From NCBI GenBank assembly GCA_937901745.1, contig CALGSZ010000002.1, positions 91,612 to 155,611 of the forward strand: DNA of 64,000 nucleotides, given 5' to 3'. Under the pieces are notes generated by a model that was not told the DNA's origin, made no database searches, and saw only the letters and a program-made list of their open reading frames with translations. A program made the position numbers and the translations under genes. The DNA comes from an uncultured Chloroflexota bacterium. Lineage in GTDB: Bacteria > Chloroflexota > Chloroflexia > Thermomicrobiales > UBA6265. Positions 53,301 through 60,326 of the stretch are shown here, one piece after another (position 1 is the first letter of the stretch; the number at the start of each line of letters is the position of its first letter).

Positions 53301-53526
53301 TGACCAGGCACTCCTGAACCGGCTGGTCGCCTGGCGCCGGGAGACGGCCAATGCCGAAGGCGTGCCACCCTACGTCGTCGCTCACAACAGCATGCTTCGC
53401 AATCTCGCCGTGAGCCGCCCGGCGACACTATCGGCGCTGGCGGCCGTGCCGGGGTTCGGCCAAACGCGGGTCGAACGCTACGGACGCGAGCTGCTGCGCC
53501 TGATCGCCGACGAGGGGACCGCCTGA
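50350..53526 (+). CDS. recQ: RecQ helicase with N-terminal helical-repeat extension
   Basis: A 1058-residue protein. The first about 285 residues are Ala/Arg/Leu-rich helical repeats of TPR style (LALARCYVEIGNLADAEAIA, ALLALARLALDEGDREAAAA), absent from ordinary RecQ. Then comes the helicase: MPTGAGKSLTFQLPA (near 320), VIDEAHCISLWGHDFRPDY (near 420), ITATATP, FGMGVDKGDVRFIVH and ESGRAGRDGR. The RecQ zinc site (one Cys, then CGTACDVC) is at about 800-838, a winged-helix RQC at about 855-950 and HRDC at about 980-1055. It unwinds DNA 3'-5' in repair. GTG 50350 has GGAG upstream. Confidence 0.93.
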   Translation: MDEAAESLKEAALQAAALPASLQWRLVAWLRAAGELECATVALDAIEARLGVTAKVLEERARLAFAAGDRQAARRLIEERAHRFPSLPAWLALARCYVEIGNLADAEAIAQRLVREDSSQPSVCLLAGDVARANGAWEVARGFYLSALDAKPDNSPALLALARLALDEGDREAAAAFARRAARAAEVESSAGICAALAEILDQLGAGLEAAAWRKRQQALLAERTTKLAADVRAALASSSERRSKERRARRQELPEPEAEDGVAESVLANAALPARNLSDVSVEPRVLTALRELFGYRSLRPGQAEVIRSVLQRRDTLALMPTGAGKSLTFQLPAMLLPGTTVVISPLIALMKDQVESLPPAVRERTATINSALSLEELRERIEQLRGGQLKLIYIAPERLRDHRFLAALREAGTALVVIDEAHCISLWGHDFRPDYLAIPRALAELGNPPLLAITATATPAMVKEIGAGLGRQLSVVRISLFRPNLFYEVHRLANREQKVAKVIEICRAERGAGIVYVSSRKDAESIAGILRDNRVAAIPYHAGLSPEVRTANQERFMRGQVRVVVATVAFGMGVDKGDVRFIVHLIPPDSLEAYAQESGRAGRDGRPARCVLLVAPADEATLKRRARQDELDLDTLRRIYTGIKRAGKGRWALIERLQDLVGTDDDADDEVTHRVALALLEQAELIARHPDAPLTFTLRWRSDSPVDAERTDATWARFLDWLGPDAGQRGAAVVRTDEACDALDLSPADLVALWESQPDVVARGSGRAMCFEVREAGPDSAARLNELLAKARRDAERRIASMLRYVNDGRCRHVLLAAHLGERLSPCGTACDVCTGAAIRQAVSGSETRSRRDALTGEDALTVLTAMRTLPFPLGVSGLTKLLTGSVESRIRADRSDAFGALRDVPKSKVQALIERLVADGFLARDARRDLPVLQLTERGAQATATDLASVVSGMAPRATSRSAPATRQVSTAAEETELSDADQALLNRLVAWRRETANAEGVPPYVVAHNSMLRNLAVSRPATLSALAAVPGFGQTRVERYGRELLRLIADEGTA

Positions 53527-53531
53527 GCCGC

Positions 53532-53547
53532 TGGCACACGACTTGCC
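53532..53547 (+). promoter_or_regulatory. -24/-12-like motif
   Basis: TGGCAC-ACGAC-TTGC fits TGGCAC-N5-TTGC exactly. It starts six bases after the recQ stop and 121 bp before the zinc-ribbon/beta-propeller gene. Confidence 0.4.
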
Positions 53548-53652
53548 GCATTGCATAGTCGGATGCGCTACCGACGCGCCGAGATTGAGGCGATGCGCCG
53601 GTCGCGGCTCGTGGTAGGATCAAGTGAGATCGTCCCGCATCGGAGGGCGCTC

Positions 53653-55443
53653 ATGTTTTGCTTCGCCTGCGCCTCCGCGAATCCCTCGGATGCGATCCGC
53701 TGCTCGGTCTGCGGCGAGCGGCTGCCGCTCACCCCTGGACCGAGGAAGCGCTCGCATGTCGCGGGCTGGACTCAGCAGCGTGCCGTGTCGCGGCGACAGC
53801 CGGTGCGGCGCGCCGCCGGCCGGCTCATCCCTTTCACGACGGTCTTCGTCTTGCTAACGGCCGGCATGCTGATAGCCTCGGGGCTGTATGCCCGTAGCCA
53901 GCAGCAAGCGGTGGCGTATGCGCAGGCGGCGGAGGCGCGGGCGAGCGGCGCGCTCATCACCGCCCAACGCTTGTTCGCCGAAGCCGGCGACTTCCGAGAT
54001 GCGCCGCGTCAGCTCCTCGAAGTCCGCAAGGCGTTGCGCCCCTACGACACAGCGTTCGCCGAGGGTGAGGAAGCGTTGGCCGCGGGGATGCCGAACGAAG
54101 CCGTGGCCGCATTCCTAAAGGTCGCGCGGGAGCTGCCGGACTATCCCGGAGTCTTGGAGCAATTGGAGGCGGCGCGGTCGGCCGCGGAATTAGACGCGCT
54201 GCGCCGGGCGCAAGACGCGATCGTCAATGGTGATTGGCTGGTCGCTGAGGCCGAGCTGCTGGCGCTACTCGCCGTGGATCCAGACAACGAGACGGTCCAG
54301 CAGCGGCTTGCGGAGATTCAGCGAAACCACGCGCCGATCGTCTTTACGCGGGACCATCAGTTGATTGTGACCGGACCCGATGGACGCGAGGAGCGTGTGC
54401 TCGCGCAGGGAGTCGCGGCAGCCTGGCCGATCTGGAGTCCGGACCGACGCCAAATCGCGTTCCTCTCGCCGGACGGATACGGCGGTGCGTACGGTCGGCG
54501 TCTCTACGTCATCAATGCTGATGGCACGAGCCTGCGCGAACTCGCGGCAGGACTCCGGCCGTACGCGTGGCCGGTCTGGAGTCCGGATGGTCAGTGGATC
54601 GCCTACACCGTCGAAGGTTCCGTGGCGGGACCCTACGTGCAGTCGGCTCGCTGGATCCAAGTGGTCAACGTCGAAACCGGCCAAGTTCGAGATCTGAAAC
54701 CAGATCCGAAGGCAAGCGCGTTCTCTCCCGTCTGGTCGCCGCTCGGCGATCGCCTCGCGTTCATCGTTCGAGGTCCGCGCGACACCGGACCGTCCGGAAT
54801 GCCAGACAACGATGACCGGGGGCCGCAGTTCGCAGTGTCGGACGTGTGGATCTGGACGATGGCCACCGGAGAGATGCAGCCGCTGACTGATGGAGAGCTC
54901 GTCGATCCGCGTCGCCTGGCATGGTCACCGACGAGCGAGCAGGTCGCCGTATGGAGCCGATTTGGCTCGTCATTCCAACGGGGGCGAATTACGCTGCTAG
55001 ACGCGGGGACCGGAGCGATCACGCGGGTGACGGCAGGCACGCATGACGTCTCGCCGCCGGCCTGGTCACCGGATGGAACCCGCTTGGCGTTCGTTGTCGA
55101 TGAGCGTGGCGTCCGGATTATCGAGTCTGACGGCGGCATGGAGACGTATTGGTCCGAAGGGTGGCTCTCACGCTATATCAGTTGGGCGCCGAGCGGTGAT
55201 GCGCTGATCATCGGCACGGAACATCCGCGCGGAGAAGCCGTAATCTTGACGTTCGAAGAGGGCATGCCACGCTGGTCGGATCTCCAGCTGCACTACGATC
55301 AAAGTGGCATGTACGCTGGCCCGCCGCAATGGTCCTCCTGGAACCCTGTCGCACTCCCGGGCCCACCGACGCTCGCGGGAACGGCGCTCGACCCGGGGCC
55401 GGTCAGCCACGGCGTGACATCGACGCGTAACCCCATTACCTAG
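53653..55443 (+). CDS. zinc-ribbon, membrane-anchored beta-propeller protein
   Basis: A 596-residue protein. It begins with a zinc ribbon, FCFACASANPSDAIRCSVCG (residues 2-21). After a basic linker comes one membrane helix (FTTVFVLLTAGMLIASGLYA, about 60-79), then a TPR-like helical region (about 85-230; AVAAFLKVARELPDYPGV) and a beta-propeller of TolB/PD40 repeats (about 240-560) with recurring WSPDG-type blades (WSPDRRQIAFLS, WSPDGQWIAYT, WSPLGDRLAFI, WSPDGTRLAFV). The propeller should face outside. It may sense or scaffold envelope components; the function is unknown. ATG 53653 has GGAGGG upstream. Confidence 0.85.
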   Translation: MFCFACASANPSDAIRCSVCGERLPLTPGPRKRSHVAGWTQQRAVSRRQPVRRAAGRLIPFTTVFVLLTAGMLIASGLYARSQQQAVAYAQAAEARASGALITAQRLFAEAGDFRDAPRQLLEVRKALRPYDTAFAEGEEALAAGMPNEAVAAFLKVARELPDYPGVLEQLEAARSAAELDALRRAQDAIVNGDWLVAEAELLALLAVDPDNETVQQRLAEIQRNHAPIVFTRDHQLIVTGPDGREERVLAQGVAAAWPIWSPDRRQIAFLSPDGYGGAYGRRLYVINADGTSLRELAAGLRPYAWPVWSPDGQWIAYTVEGSVAGPYVQSARWIQVVNVETGQVRDLKPDPKASAFSPVWSPLGDRLAFIVRGPRDTGPSGMPDNDDRGPQFAVSDVWIWTMATGEMQPLTDGELVDPRRLAWSPTSEQVAVWSRFGSSFQRGRITLLDAGTGAITRVTAGTHDVSPPAWSPDGTRLAFVVDERGVRIIESDGGMETYWSEGWLSRYISWAPSGDALIIGTEHPRGEAVILTFEEGMPRWSDLQLHYDQSGMYAGPPQWSSWNPVALPGPPTLAGTALDPGPVSHGVTSTRNPIT

Positions 55444-55467
55444 GACTGTCTGACCTGATCGGTGCGA

Positions 55468-55495
55468 TTGGCCCGTGGATCGCCTGTGCTACACT
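55468..55495 (+). promoter_or_regulatory. promoter of tRNA-Sec
   Basis: TTGGCC (55468-55473), a 16-bp spacer and TACACT (55490-55495) give a plausible promoter with the start near 55502, 18 nt before the tRNA. Confidence 0.5.
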
Positions 55496-55519
55496 CGCCA
55501 GCGATTCGCGCTGGACCAC

Positions 55520-55617
55520 GGGGGCGGAAGGGGCCCGGTGGCCTCCCCGGTCTTCAAAACCGCGTGGGCGTCGGTGATCCCGGCGCCGGTGGGTTCGACT
55601 CCCATGCGCCCTCGCCA
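55520..55617 (+). tRNA. selC: tRNA-Sec (selenocysteine), anticodon TCA
   Basis: A 98-nt tRNA with encoded CCA. The tRNA-Sec architecture is clear: 8-position acceptor stem (55520-55527 with 55606-55613; one G-U and a G-G mismatch at the inner end), 6-bp D stem with 4-nt loop (55530-55545), anticodon loop CTTCAAA with TCA at 55554-55556, an 8-bp variable arm (55567-55574 with 55580-55587), and a T arm GTGGG-TTCGACT-CCCAT. It decodes in-frame UGA when SelB and a SECIS element are present. No selA, selB or selD gene lies in this window. Confidence 0.95.
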
Positions 55618-56345
55618 GATCAATCGCAAGTAGTGCATCAATTTCAGATATGTCCTAACAATATTCATATTTGATCGATTTGACGTTGTTAGCATTAGTG
55701 ACCATCCTATCGCATGACGGGAGTGAATGATGGGAGAATGTTGAGAAGATGATGGATGAGGGTAATGATGATCGATGTATATTCTGAACAATCTTATCGT
55801 AGATAGTTGCGGTTTCCTGGATTGGTACCCGAGAATGGTAGGAAACGGCCGCACGGTTAGGACAATATCCGATCGCTGATTGCTCAATATGAGGCTATGA
55901 AATTCACGAATGTGAGGAAGGTCTCAACTAACCAAAGTGAGTATTCGGAAATAATGCAATTCGATGAGAATTAGCTCGAACGTGAGGAATCGAGATCTCC
56001 TGGAATCCCTCCACATGGAGCGCATGACGACGCCAGGCGATGTGCGTCCGAGCGGTCTTGACGCGCCAGCGCTTTAGATGCTCCTGGTCGGAGTCAACTC
56101 GTCATCTCGTCAGATAAGGCAGCAATGGCCTGCATTTCACCTCGCGCATTCGCGACTCCTATGACCGTGGCGCCGTGTCCTGCCCGCCATGGGACTATTT
56201 GGCTACCCCCGATCTTGATTCCTAGTCCATGTGGTGCGATATTGGCCTGCTGAGGGGGGAACCTATTGCTCGGAAAGTCGCTCGGCTGCAGGTTGCGCGC
56301 TGAGTGCGCGGTGCAGAGTGGCTGGTGACCGTTGGAGGACACACC
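55618..56345. other. AT-richer non-coding island after tRNA-Sec
   Basis: A stretch of 728 bp without a supported gene. From about 55620 to 55990 the base composition is visibly richer in A and T than anywhere else in the window, with runs such as GATGATGGATGAGGGTAATG. It contains a 46-nt hairpin (TGCGGTTTCCT at 55808-55818 with 55840-55853, one 3-nt bulge) and a 13-base direct repeat with one mismatch, CGAATGTGAGGAA at 55907 and CGAACGTGAGGAA at 55977, exactly 70 bp apart. No copy of the tRNA 3' end was found, so an integrated element is not shown. Confidence 0.55.
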
Positions 56346-57395
56346 ATGACGCGGACGGGAGCCCCGACTCGCCCCTCGTCGGCACGGCCGGTGATTCCGA
56401 TTCCGATCGGACACCTGGTGCCGAACCCATACCAGCCTCGCTTCAACATTGATGAGGAGGACTTGATCCCGCTGGTCGAGTCAATCCGCCGCTACGGCTT
56501 CCTCGGCCACATTGAGGTGCGGCGCGATCCTGTCCGCCCAGACGGCCCGTACCAGATCGTCTTTGGCCATCGCCGTGTCGAGGCCGCCAAGCGCGCGGGA
56601 CTGGCGACGGTGCCGGCGGTCGTCGCCGATCGCACCGACGAGCAGATGCGGCGGATCACGTTTATCGAGAACGTGGCGCGCAAGGGGCTGAGCTACTGGG
56701 AAGAGGCCGTCTACCTCGGCGCGATGAAGCGCGAATTGGGGCTGTCGGTTCGCCAGTTGGCAGAGGCGCTTGGGGTCAGTCGCACCTACGTGCAGGAGCG
56801 GCTTGATCTCCTGAAGCTGCCGCCCGGCCCGTTGCGCGAAGCCGCGGAGAACGACGAGATCAGCTTCTCGGTCGCGTGGTTTTTGCTCCAGATGCCGCCG
56901 GAGGAGCAGGACCAGCTACTGGCGCAGGTGCGAGCGGGCGCGATCAACGTCAGCGATTTGCGGATGCTGCGCCGGGCGCGCGCGCGGCGTCAGGCGGAAC
57001 TGGCTGCGCGGGCGGAGGAGGATCCCGCTCCGGTGCCGGATGTGACGCCGCCGACCGTGCGGTTGAGCTGGGTGGAGCCGCCCAGCCCGTTGGCAGACGC
57101 GGCGATGCAGGCACAAGCCGCGCGGGCGACGGTGCCGGTGGCCGAGGCGCCATCGCCTGCGCCGGAGCCGACACCAAAGACGCGGGAAACGCGGGTGGTG
57201 ATCGAGCGCACCCTGCTGCCGCGGCTGTCGCCCCGCGAGTATGCGGTGGAGGTGATCAAGCAGCTCGAGGCAAACGCTTACCATCTCCGCCTCAAGCTTG
57301 AGAAGGCGGCGTTCGAGGAGCTGACTGAAGAGGAGCGCCTCCGGCTGGAGCAAGCCAAGGCGGAGATGCTCGAGGTGCTGGACCTCCTGCCGTAG
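56346..57395 (+). CDS. orphan ParB/Spo0J-like DNA-binding protein
   Basis: A 349-residue protein. PIGHLVPNPYQPRFN begins the ParB N-terminal domain, FGHRRVEAAKRAGLATVPAV carries the GxRR motif of CTP-binding ParB proteins (near 75-95), TFIENVARKGLSYWEEA follows, and the helix-turn-helix is VRQLAEALGVSRTYVQERL (about 139-157). The C-terminal about 130 residues are Pro/Ala-rich, then helical (AKAEMLEVLDLLP). There is no parA next to it, so chromosome partition is uncertain; transcriptional or nucleoid-occlusion roles are alternatives. ATG 56346 has TTGGAGGA upstream. Confidence 0.87.
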   Translation: MTRTGAPTRPSSARPVIPIPIGHLVPNPYQPRFNIDEEDLIPLVESIRRYGFLGHIEVRRDPVRPDGPYQIVFGHRRVEAAKRAGLATVPAVVADRTDEQMRRITFIENVARKGLSYWEEAVYLGAMKRELGLSVRQLAEALGVSRTYVQERLDLLKLPPGPLREAAENDEISFSVAWFLLQMPPEEQDQLLAQVRAGAINVSDLRMLRRARARRQAELAARAEEDPAPVPDVTPPTVRLSWVEPPSPLADAAMQAQAARATVPVAEAPSPAPEPTPKTRETRVVIERTLLPRLSPREYAVEVIKQLEANAYHLRLKLEKAAFEELTEEERLRLEQAKAEMLEVLDLLP

Positions 57396-57402
57396 GCTGG
57401 TC

Positions 57403-57464
57403 TGTCCGGATTCCGGACAACAGCGAACTGTGCCGCCTGGTCGTGGCGCGTCCGGAATCCGGCG
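57403..57464. repeat. two TCCGGA-type palindromes after the ParB-like gene
   Basis: TGTCCGGA-T-TCCGGACA (57403-57419) is a perfect 17-bp palindrome; a second, imperfect copy, CGTCCGGAATCCGGCG, lies at 57449-57464. Both share TCCGGA(A/T)TCCGG. They stand 8 and 54 bp after the ParB-like stop, and could be its binding site or an operator. Confidence 0.5.
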
Positions 57465-57473
57465 ACTGCTCAC

Positions 57474-57785
57474 CTACGACGGTGGCAGCCTGGTGCTCGA
57501 GTGTGGCTTCGGCTCGTGCCCTAAACGGCCGTCGAGCGTCTCCAGCATGAGCGTTGCGTGGAGCACAATGGCCTCGATGGCCGCCAATTCCTCGATGAGC
57601 TTGGCCCGGTCGAAGTCTTGTTGAGCTGTGTCGCGCCGGATGGCCCGGAGCCGCCCTGTTGCCACCGCGAGCTCTGCACGGACATGGTGCAGGGCAACAG
57701 CCAACTCTTCGCCGTCAAGAGATGAAGTGGCCACCGGACCAATAAGATCGACGGACTCGATTGGATCGAACTCGAAGGTAGCCAT
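57474..57785 (-). CDS. small coiled-coil-like hypothetical protein
   Basis: A 103-residue protein. After a short acidic start (FEFDPIESVDLIGP) the middle is strongly helical: ELAVALHHVRAELAVATGRL and LIEELAAIEAIVLHATLMLE read as an antiparallel coiled-coil pair. The C-terminal 15 residues are polar. ATG 57785 has a G-rich ribosome-binding site (GGGGGG, close spacing). It is convergent with the ParB-like gene, and the palindromes lie between. No family is recognised. Confidence 0.55.
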   Translation of the reverse strand: MATFEFDPIESVDLIGPVATSSLDGEELAVALHHVRAELAVATGRLRAIRRDTAQQDFDRAKLIEELAAIEAIVLHATLMLETLDGRLGHEPKPHSSTRLPPS

Positions 57786-58178
57786 TACCCCCCGCCTTGC
57801 CGTGCTGCCCTCGAATTACCGAACGACCGCCCCACCTCCTCTGCCAAGCTCGAGTTGTTGTGGGCAGGCATCGTTTACCACTTGCGGAATTTTGCTGTCA
57901 ACGCTTCCTCGCAGATTTGCCGAAGGATTGCGAGGTTTTCTAGGCAAAGTTTGGTAATGGCAAGGCTCTCGACCCGCGAGCCGACATTGCCGCTCACAAA
58001 TTTCGCTTGGCTGATCCTCCCGTCACCCACCCTTGACCCTCCGTGGCAGACTCGTCAAGATTTTCCGCGAGCCACTGGATAACCCGCGAGAAGCGGGTCC
58101 GGGCCGACCCCTCTAATTCGAATGTTCCAAGATGCGTGGGAAGCGGAGCATGAGCCGTTCGGAACGGGCGGAGGAGTC
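57786..58178. other. 393-bp gap with a terminator-like hairpin
   Basis: No gene is supported. CCTCGCA (57907-57913) pairs with TGCGAGG (57929-57935) and is followed by TTTTC, a terminator-like form on the plus strand, although no plus-strand gene precedes it. A second hairpin, ACCCGC-GAGAA-GCGGGT, lies at 58082-58098. A short non-coding transcript is possible. Confidence 0.35.
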
Positions 58179-58487
58179 ATGCAGCGAACGAGTCTCGCCA
58201 TCATCGGATTCGCGGTAATCATGGCGATCGCCGTTGGGGGCGTTACCGGACGGATGGCGGGCGGGAGCAACGAGCCGGAACGAGCGTTGGATTTCGATGC
58301 GCCAACGGTGACGGCGACAGCCGAATCCATCATCATGACGCCGATCTCCACGCCTAATCAGGACTCCACGCCCGCGGCGACGTCCAATCGGCTGAGCGGT
58401 TCAGCCGGCAGCGAGGTTTCGCCCTCGGGCTCGCTAACGACGAAGCAAGTCCGGGAAGTGCCCTTGGGGACGGCGATTAGCCCTTAA
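58179..58487 (+). CDS. small membrane-anchored or secreted protein
   Basis: A 102-residue protein. The N-terminus MQRTSLAIIGFAVIMAIAVG is a signal peptide or anchor; the rest is Ser/Thr/Pro-rich low complexity (TATAESIIMTPISTPNQDST) ending in REVPLGTAISP. ATG 58179 has GGAGGAG upstream. It resembles the spacer-type secreted proteins common in this genome style. The function is unknown. Confidence 0.6.
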   Translation: MQRTSLAIIGFAVIMAIAVGGVTGRMAGGSNEPERALDFDAPTVTATAESIIMTPISTPNQDSTPAATSNRLSGSAGSEVSPSGSLTTKQVREVPLGTAISP

Positions 58488-58615
58488 CTCATGGGTCGTT
58501 AGTACGCCCTGTGTGGCGGGCGAGGACGGATCTCGCATCGAGTTTCTGTGCGCGACCGCCTCGCCCGGTTCGACCAGCGCGCTTGTGAAAATCCGGCGGA
58601 CTCGAGCGATCCCGC

Positions 58616-60202
58616 TCAGATCTCCAGCACGTCGATCTCGCGCAGCCAGCCAACCTCACCCGTCTCTGCCTCGACCTGGAACCAGATTTCGCCCGCTTCG
58701 TCCGTCGCTTCTCCGAGGATGACGACTGGTGTTCCGGGCGGCAGCGACGCGACAATCGCGGCTGTCGCACTCGGCTCCTCCCGCAAATCGACGGCGAATT
58801 CCGGATCGGTCACGTACGTCGCACCGGAGTCCGATTGTTCGGCGGTGGCTGCCGGCACGGGAGCTGGCTCCAGCTGGCTAGCGTCGAGTGGGATTTCCCG
58901 CGATTCCGGGCAAGATCCGGCGGCAAGGCAGTCTACCTGCACGGCGGCCAATTCCTCGACCGCGCTGAGCGGCGCCTCGGGCAAGGCGTCGAGCCGAATC
59001 GTGGCGACTTGCGCATCAACTCGGGCGACGATTAGGTAACCGCGGGCGGCGACGCCGTCCAGCGGATACTCGTAGGAGAAGGTGAGTGACTCGTCGCCGA
59101 TTGTGGTTCCGGACATGGCCGTGATGGCAGCCAGCGGGCCTGGATCGGCGGCGAGCCGGTCAGGGGTCTCCTGTAGCCACGCCCCGGCGGACTCGGCATC
59201 GGCGAAGCGCGCGAGCGTTGCGGAATAGGCGTAGCTGCCGTCGTCAGACTCGGCCTCGAGCCGATAGATGTCGGTTATGCCAGCCGCCGCATGTCGCTCG
59301 TCCCGCTCCTCTGCCTCCTCTTCCGACTCGCTGAAGAGCGGAACCGCCTCGCCATGGACGCGCTCGTAGTACTCGGCGGTGTAACCGAACGCGGATCCCG
59401 AAGCGGGCGCGGGCCGTAGCACCGCATCGCTCAGCCCGGGCTCCGCGTCTTGAGAACCTGCCTCGATCCGCTCGAGCAAAATCTCCGCGAGCGCCTCGAT
59501 TTCGGCGATGGTTGGCTCCTCGCCGTTGAAGTCGACGATCGACACTCCGGCGATGAGGCGTCCATGCCGGAACACGAGATCGAGCGCCGCGTACTCCTCG
59601 CCGGTGTCCGGGTCACTGTCCGACACCCGGCTGATCCGAGATATATCAGCGAAGGTGCGGGTGCCGGGCACATCGGTGTGACCCGCTTCCACGCTTGCGT
59701 TCTGAAGAAGGATGAAGTCTATGGCCGCCCCGTCGGAGTCCGCGTACTCGGTGATGAAGGAAGTGATCGAGCGCCGGAACCGGTCCGAGCCTTCCGATCT
59801 GGGCTGGGCGAGGAGTGCCTGGTAATGCCGTCGCCAACCGATCGTTTCCAGGAAGGGGATGAGCTCGTCGATTTCTTCATCAGTTCCCCGGAGATCCGCG
59901 ATCGCGGCGGCGTCCTCCGCGAGTGTGGCCGACGAGGGATCGAACGTTGCCATCTGCCCGTCGACAAGTCGATAGCCATCTTCCTGGATGTCGGCGGGCA
60001 CCAGTGTCAGCGCCGGCAGATCAACGGGAGTCTCGGCCTCCGGCGACGGGACAGGAGTCGCGGAATCGCTCTGCATTGCCGCCGCGGAACGCCAATCGGC
60101 GGCGGGCAGCGCCGTGCAGAGCGCAACCAAGATGGCAAGGATCGCGACAGGGAACGAGATGCTCGATCGGCGGTTCCGGGAATTCGCGAGTCGTGCGGCC
60201 AT
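58616..60202 (-). CDS. secreted protein with C-terminal SH3-like domain
   Basis: A 528-residue exported protein. Signal peptide: a basic N-terminus, then FPVAILAILVALCTALPAA. Two related alpha/beta segments follow, about 60-230 (RFRRSITSFITEYADSDGAA, SVEAGHTDVPGTRTF) and 250-430 (ITDIYRLEAESDDGSYAY, GDESLTFSYEYPLDG). The C-terminal 70 residues form a bacterial SH3-like domain (VDLREEPSATAAIVASLPPG, EIWFQVEAETGEVGWL). SH3b domains bind cell-wall peptides. The function of the body is unknown. Confidence 0.75.
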   Translation of the reverse strand: MAARLANSRNRRSSISFPVAILAILVALCTALPAADWRSAAAMQSDSATPVPSPEAETPVDLPALTLVPADIQEDGYRLVDGQMATFDPSSATLAEDAAAIADLRGTDEEIDELIPFLETIGWRRHYQALLAQPRSEGSDRFRRSITSFITEYADSDGAAIDFILLQNASVEAGHTDVPGTRTFADISRISRVSDSDPDTGEEYAALDLVFRHGRLIAGVSIVDFNGEEPTIAEIEALAEILLERIEAGSQDAEPGLSDAVLRPAPASGSAFGYTAEYYERVHGEAVPLFSESEEEAEERDERHAAAGITDIYRLEAESDDGSYAYSATLARFADAESAGAWLQETPDRLAADPGPLAAITAMSGTTIGDESLTFSYEYPLDGVAARGYLIVARVDAQVATIRLDALPEAPLSAVEELAAVQVDCLAAGSCPESREIPLDASQLEPAPVPAATAEQSDSGATYVTDPEFAVDLREEPSATAAIVASLPPGTPVVILGEATDEAGEIWFQVEAETGEVGWLREIDVLEI

Positions 60203-60326
60203 GGCTGCTCCATTCCGAGTAACGGTCGAATTACACCGCGGCCCGCCCGCGGCGACGGGAGTGCCAGGTCACTGCCGGCTGCTGAGGAATCGTACCACCG
60301 TGTTCGTTCGGCGCGGTTCGCCCCGC

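Noticed and set aside
55489..55887. A 132-codon minus-strand frame near tRNA-Sec
   Set aside because: It runs through the tRNA-Sec gene and has no ribosome-binding site; a protein gene across the tRNA is unlikely.
55500..56345. An integration site at the 3' end of tRNA-Sec
   Set aside because: No direct repeat of the tRNA 3' end was found downstream and no integrase gene is in the window.
56094..56414. A 106-codon minus-strand frame before the ParB-like gene
   Set aside because: It overlaps the ParB-like start and its ribosome-binding site; the N-terminal half is Arg/His/Pro-rich chance sequence. The C-terminal half is somewhat protein-like but matches nothing I know.
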